Shown here: one piece after another, positions 6,606 to 7,938 of the stretch
Numbering within the stretch: the first letter of the stretch is position 1
Layout of the letters: each line of letters opens with the position of its first letter
From: RYN-433 sp036558265
Lineage (GTDB): Bacteria; Planctomycetota; Phycisphaerae; Tepidisphaerales; Tepidisphaeraceae
DNA: 7,938 nucleotides
Direction: 5' to 3'
Assembly (NCBI GenBank): GCA_036558265.1
Contig: DATBFY010000522.1
Location: 1-7,938, forward strand
Notes under the pieces: generated by a model
The model's database searches: none
Told to the model about the DNA's origin: nothing
What the model saw: the letters and a program-made list of their open reading frames with translations, nothing else
Program-made: the position numbers and the translations under genes

Positions 6606-7490
6606 ATGCCCATCAGGACCCAACGTATTCATAAGCCGATCCGTGTCGCACTCGGCACTGCGACGCCCGATCCGCTCGCGCCACCGGCGTGGGCCTGCGA
6701 ACTGGCCGCAGCCGCGGGCAATTTCGCCCTGACCACCGCCGGCATCGCCGACGCCGTCTCGCTGGGCGCAGAGGAGTTGGAAGCCGCCGTCGTCGGTGCG
6801 TACGACAGTATTGCGCAGCGCATTGGCGACCTGCCCGCCCGGCACCCGGTGCGCCTCTGGAATCACATCCCCGACATCCACGGTCGGATGGACGACCAGC
6901 GCGACCGCTACATGGTCTTCAACGCCGGCCGATACCGCGCATACGCCACCTGGTACGGCGGCCCCCACGCGTTCGACAGCGAGGTGGCGACCGCTTCGGG
7001 CGTCGGTCACAACGGCACCGACCTGGTGGTTCATTGTCTCTCCGCGCGTGAGCCAGGGGTCGCGGTGGACAATCCCCGTCAAGTTGCACCCCACCGGTAT
7101 TCCGCCCGGTTCGGGCCCTTGCCGCCCTGTTTCGCCCGGGCGACGGTGTTGCCGGGTGAGCAGATGGTGCTCGTCGGGGGCACCGCGAGCATCCGCGGCG
7201 AAGATTCTCGCCACCGCAAAAGCCTGGCATTGCAGTTTCGAGAAACCCTGACCAATCTCTCCCGCGTGGTTCAAGCCGCGCACGGCAGAACGGGCGACCA
7301 GGACTGCCTGTCGAAGTTTCGCGAGTTGCGCGTGTACCACCCGCGCAGCTCGGATCGAAAGGAAATCGAACGGTGGTTGACGACGGGGTTCGCCAGGGAC
7401 TGCCGCGTCGAGATCGCCGTGGCCGACCTGTGCCGGCAGGAACTGCTGGTCGAAATCGAGGGCGTGGCGGTGATGGGCGGCAGGTCATGA
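6606..7490 (+). CDS. Chorismatase of the FkbO/Hyg5/XanB2 family (probable 3-hydroxybenzoate synthase)
   Basis: A 294-residue cytoplasmic enzyme that would convert chorismate to a hydroxybenzoate (3-HBA in Hyg5/XanB2-type members) or to dihydroxycyclohexadiene carboxylate (FkbO type), releasing pyruvate. Family blocks are clear: RYMVFNAGRYRAY (101-113), VGHNGTDLVVHCLSA (133-147), DNPRQV...HRYSARFGPLPPCFARAT (155-180), VGGTASIRGEDS (190-201) and the C-terminal ADLCRQELLVEIEG (273-286). The small Gly in GGTAS and the Cys in DLCR (C276) are, as I recall, the residues typical of the 3-HBA-forming subgroup. It is somewhat shorter at the N-terminus than Hyg5 or XanB2. It follows the ketosynthase after 38 bases, and its TGA overlaps the next gene as ATGA. 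In Xanthomonas, XanB2 supplies 3-HBA to the xanthomonadin pigment, which matches this neighbourhood. ATG 6606 is chosen over the adjacent GTG 6603; no clear Shine-Dalgarno is seen for either. Confidence 0.9.
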   Translation: MPIRTQRIHKPIRVALGTATPDPLAPPAWACELAAAAGNFALTTAGIADAVSLGAEELEAAVVGAYDSIAQRIGDLPARHPVRLWNHIPDIHGRMDDQRDRYMVFNAGRYRAYATWYGGPHAFDSEVATASGVGHNGTDLVVHCLSAREPGVAVDNPRQVAPHRYSARFGPLPPCFARATVLPGEQMVLVGGTASIRGEDSRHRKSLALQFRETLTNLSRVVQAAHGRTGDQDCLSKFRELRVYHPRSSDRKEIERWLTTGFARDCRVEIAVADLCRQELLVEIEGVAVMGGRS

Positions 7491-7938
7491 CCTATGACGC
7501 GGTGATCATCGGCGGGGGACCGGGAGGCGCCTCGGCGGCGCTGGTCCTGGCACGCGCGGGTTTGCGCGTCGTGGTGCTCGAAAAATCGAGGTTTCCGCGG
7601 TTCCATATCGGTGAGTCCCTGCTGCCCCGGGCGTTTCCGCTGATGGAGGAACTGGGCCTGGCGGAAAAGGTCCGGGCCCTCCCGCACATGCCCAAGCTCG
7701 GGGCCGAGTTCGGCATGGGGGACGATGACAAGACGTCGCGGTTCACCTTCGACCAGGGATTGCTCCCAGGCTTTCCCACCGTGAACCTGTCCCGCGCAGA
7801 ATTTGACGAATTGCTGTTAAAGGAGGCGGCCGCAGCCGGCGCTGAGGTGCGCGAGGGCGTCACCGTCGATCGGGTCGTCGAACTCGCGGACGGCGCGGTC
7901 AGCGTCTCGACCCAGGGCCAGACCCTTCGCGGCCGATA
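7487..7938 (+). CDS. FAD-dependent halogenase-like oxidoreductase, 3' truncated
   Basis: The N-terminal 150 residues of a flavoprotein monooxygenase or halogenase-like enzyme; the frame stays open to the right edge. It begins DAVIIGGGPGGASAA, with the GxGxxG dinucleotide-binding motif at G9-G14 and the ribose-binding acid at E32 (VVVLEKS). This is followed by RFPRFHIGESLLP (35-47), a signature common in FADH2-dependent phenol/pyrrole-type halogenases and their close oxidoreductase relatives. K70 in MPKLGAEF sits where these halogenases carry their essential lysine, as judged by eye. The diagnostic WxWxIP motif would lie beyond the window, so halogenase and plain monooxygenase/reductase cannot be separated. 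It overlaps the chorismatase stop by four bases (ATGA at 7487-7490), so it should be co-translated. Xanthomonadins are brominated aryl polyenes, so a halogenase would fit the pathway. Confidence 0.82.
   Translation, partial: MTYDAVIIGGGPGGASAALVLARAGLRVVVLEKSRFPRFHIGESLLPRAFPLMEELGLAEKVRALPHMPKLGAEFGMGDDDKTSRFTFDQGLLPGFPTVNLSRAEFDELLLKEAAAAGAEVREGVTVDRVVELADGAVSVSTQGQTLRGR

Noticed and set aside
1..7938. CRISPR array, tRNA, rRNA, transposase or integrase genes
   Set aside because: No regularly spaced repeats, no cloverleaf-like segments and no recombinase motifs were seen; coding sequence fills nearly the whole window.

Overview
The window is high-GC bacterial DNA, with every convincing gene on the + strand. 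The organism is probably a Gram-negative with an outer membrane, because LolA and a lipid-A-type acyltransferase are present. A planctomycete is my best guess. It rests on a PL6 lyase next to a gluconate-2-dehydrogenase-subunit-3-like protein, weak or absent Shine-Dalgarno sequences, and dispersed palindromic repeats running through a coding region. This is inference; no rRNA or other phylogenetic marker is in view.

Left part (2-1359): the C-terminal part of a PL6 parallel beta-helix polysaccharide lyase (alginate lyase/chondroitinase B type), then a small gluconate 2-dehydrogenase subunit 3 family protein. These look unrelated to what follows. A 160-base gap (1360-1519) separates them from the main operon; I see no convincing promoter or terminator in it.

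Main part (1520-7938): a tightly packed operon that looks like part of an aryl polyene (xanthomonadin-like) pigment pathway. In order it encodes an acyl carrier protein fused to a FabZ-type dehydratase, a LolA-like periplasmic carrier, a lysophospholipid-acyltransferase (HtrB/LpxL type), a double ketosynthase (active KS fused to a chain-length-factor-like KS), a chorismatase of the FkbO/Hyg5/XanB2 family, and the start of a halogenase-like FAD oxidoreductase that runs off the right edge. Junctions are ATGA or GTGA overlaps, or an 11-base overlap; the only gap is 38 bases before the chorismatase. The inferred scheme is that the chorismatase makes a hydroxybenzoate starter, the KS/CLF elongates it on the ACP, the FabZ domain forms conjugated double bonds, the flavoenzyme modifies (perhaps halogenates) the aryl head, and the acyltransferase and LolA-like protein attach and move the product toward the outer membrane. 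The ligase that activates the starter, the ketoreductase and the exporter are not in the window.

The most unusual feature is a pair of 119-bp palindrome-ended repeats in inverted orientation inside the ketosynthase gene. Each is read through as 40 extra residues: one lies in a loop of the first KS domain and the other forms the linker joining the two KS domains. The second copy may be what fused two formerly separate genes.
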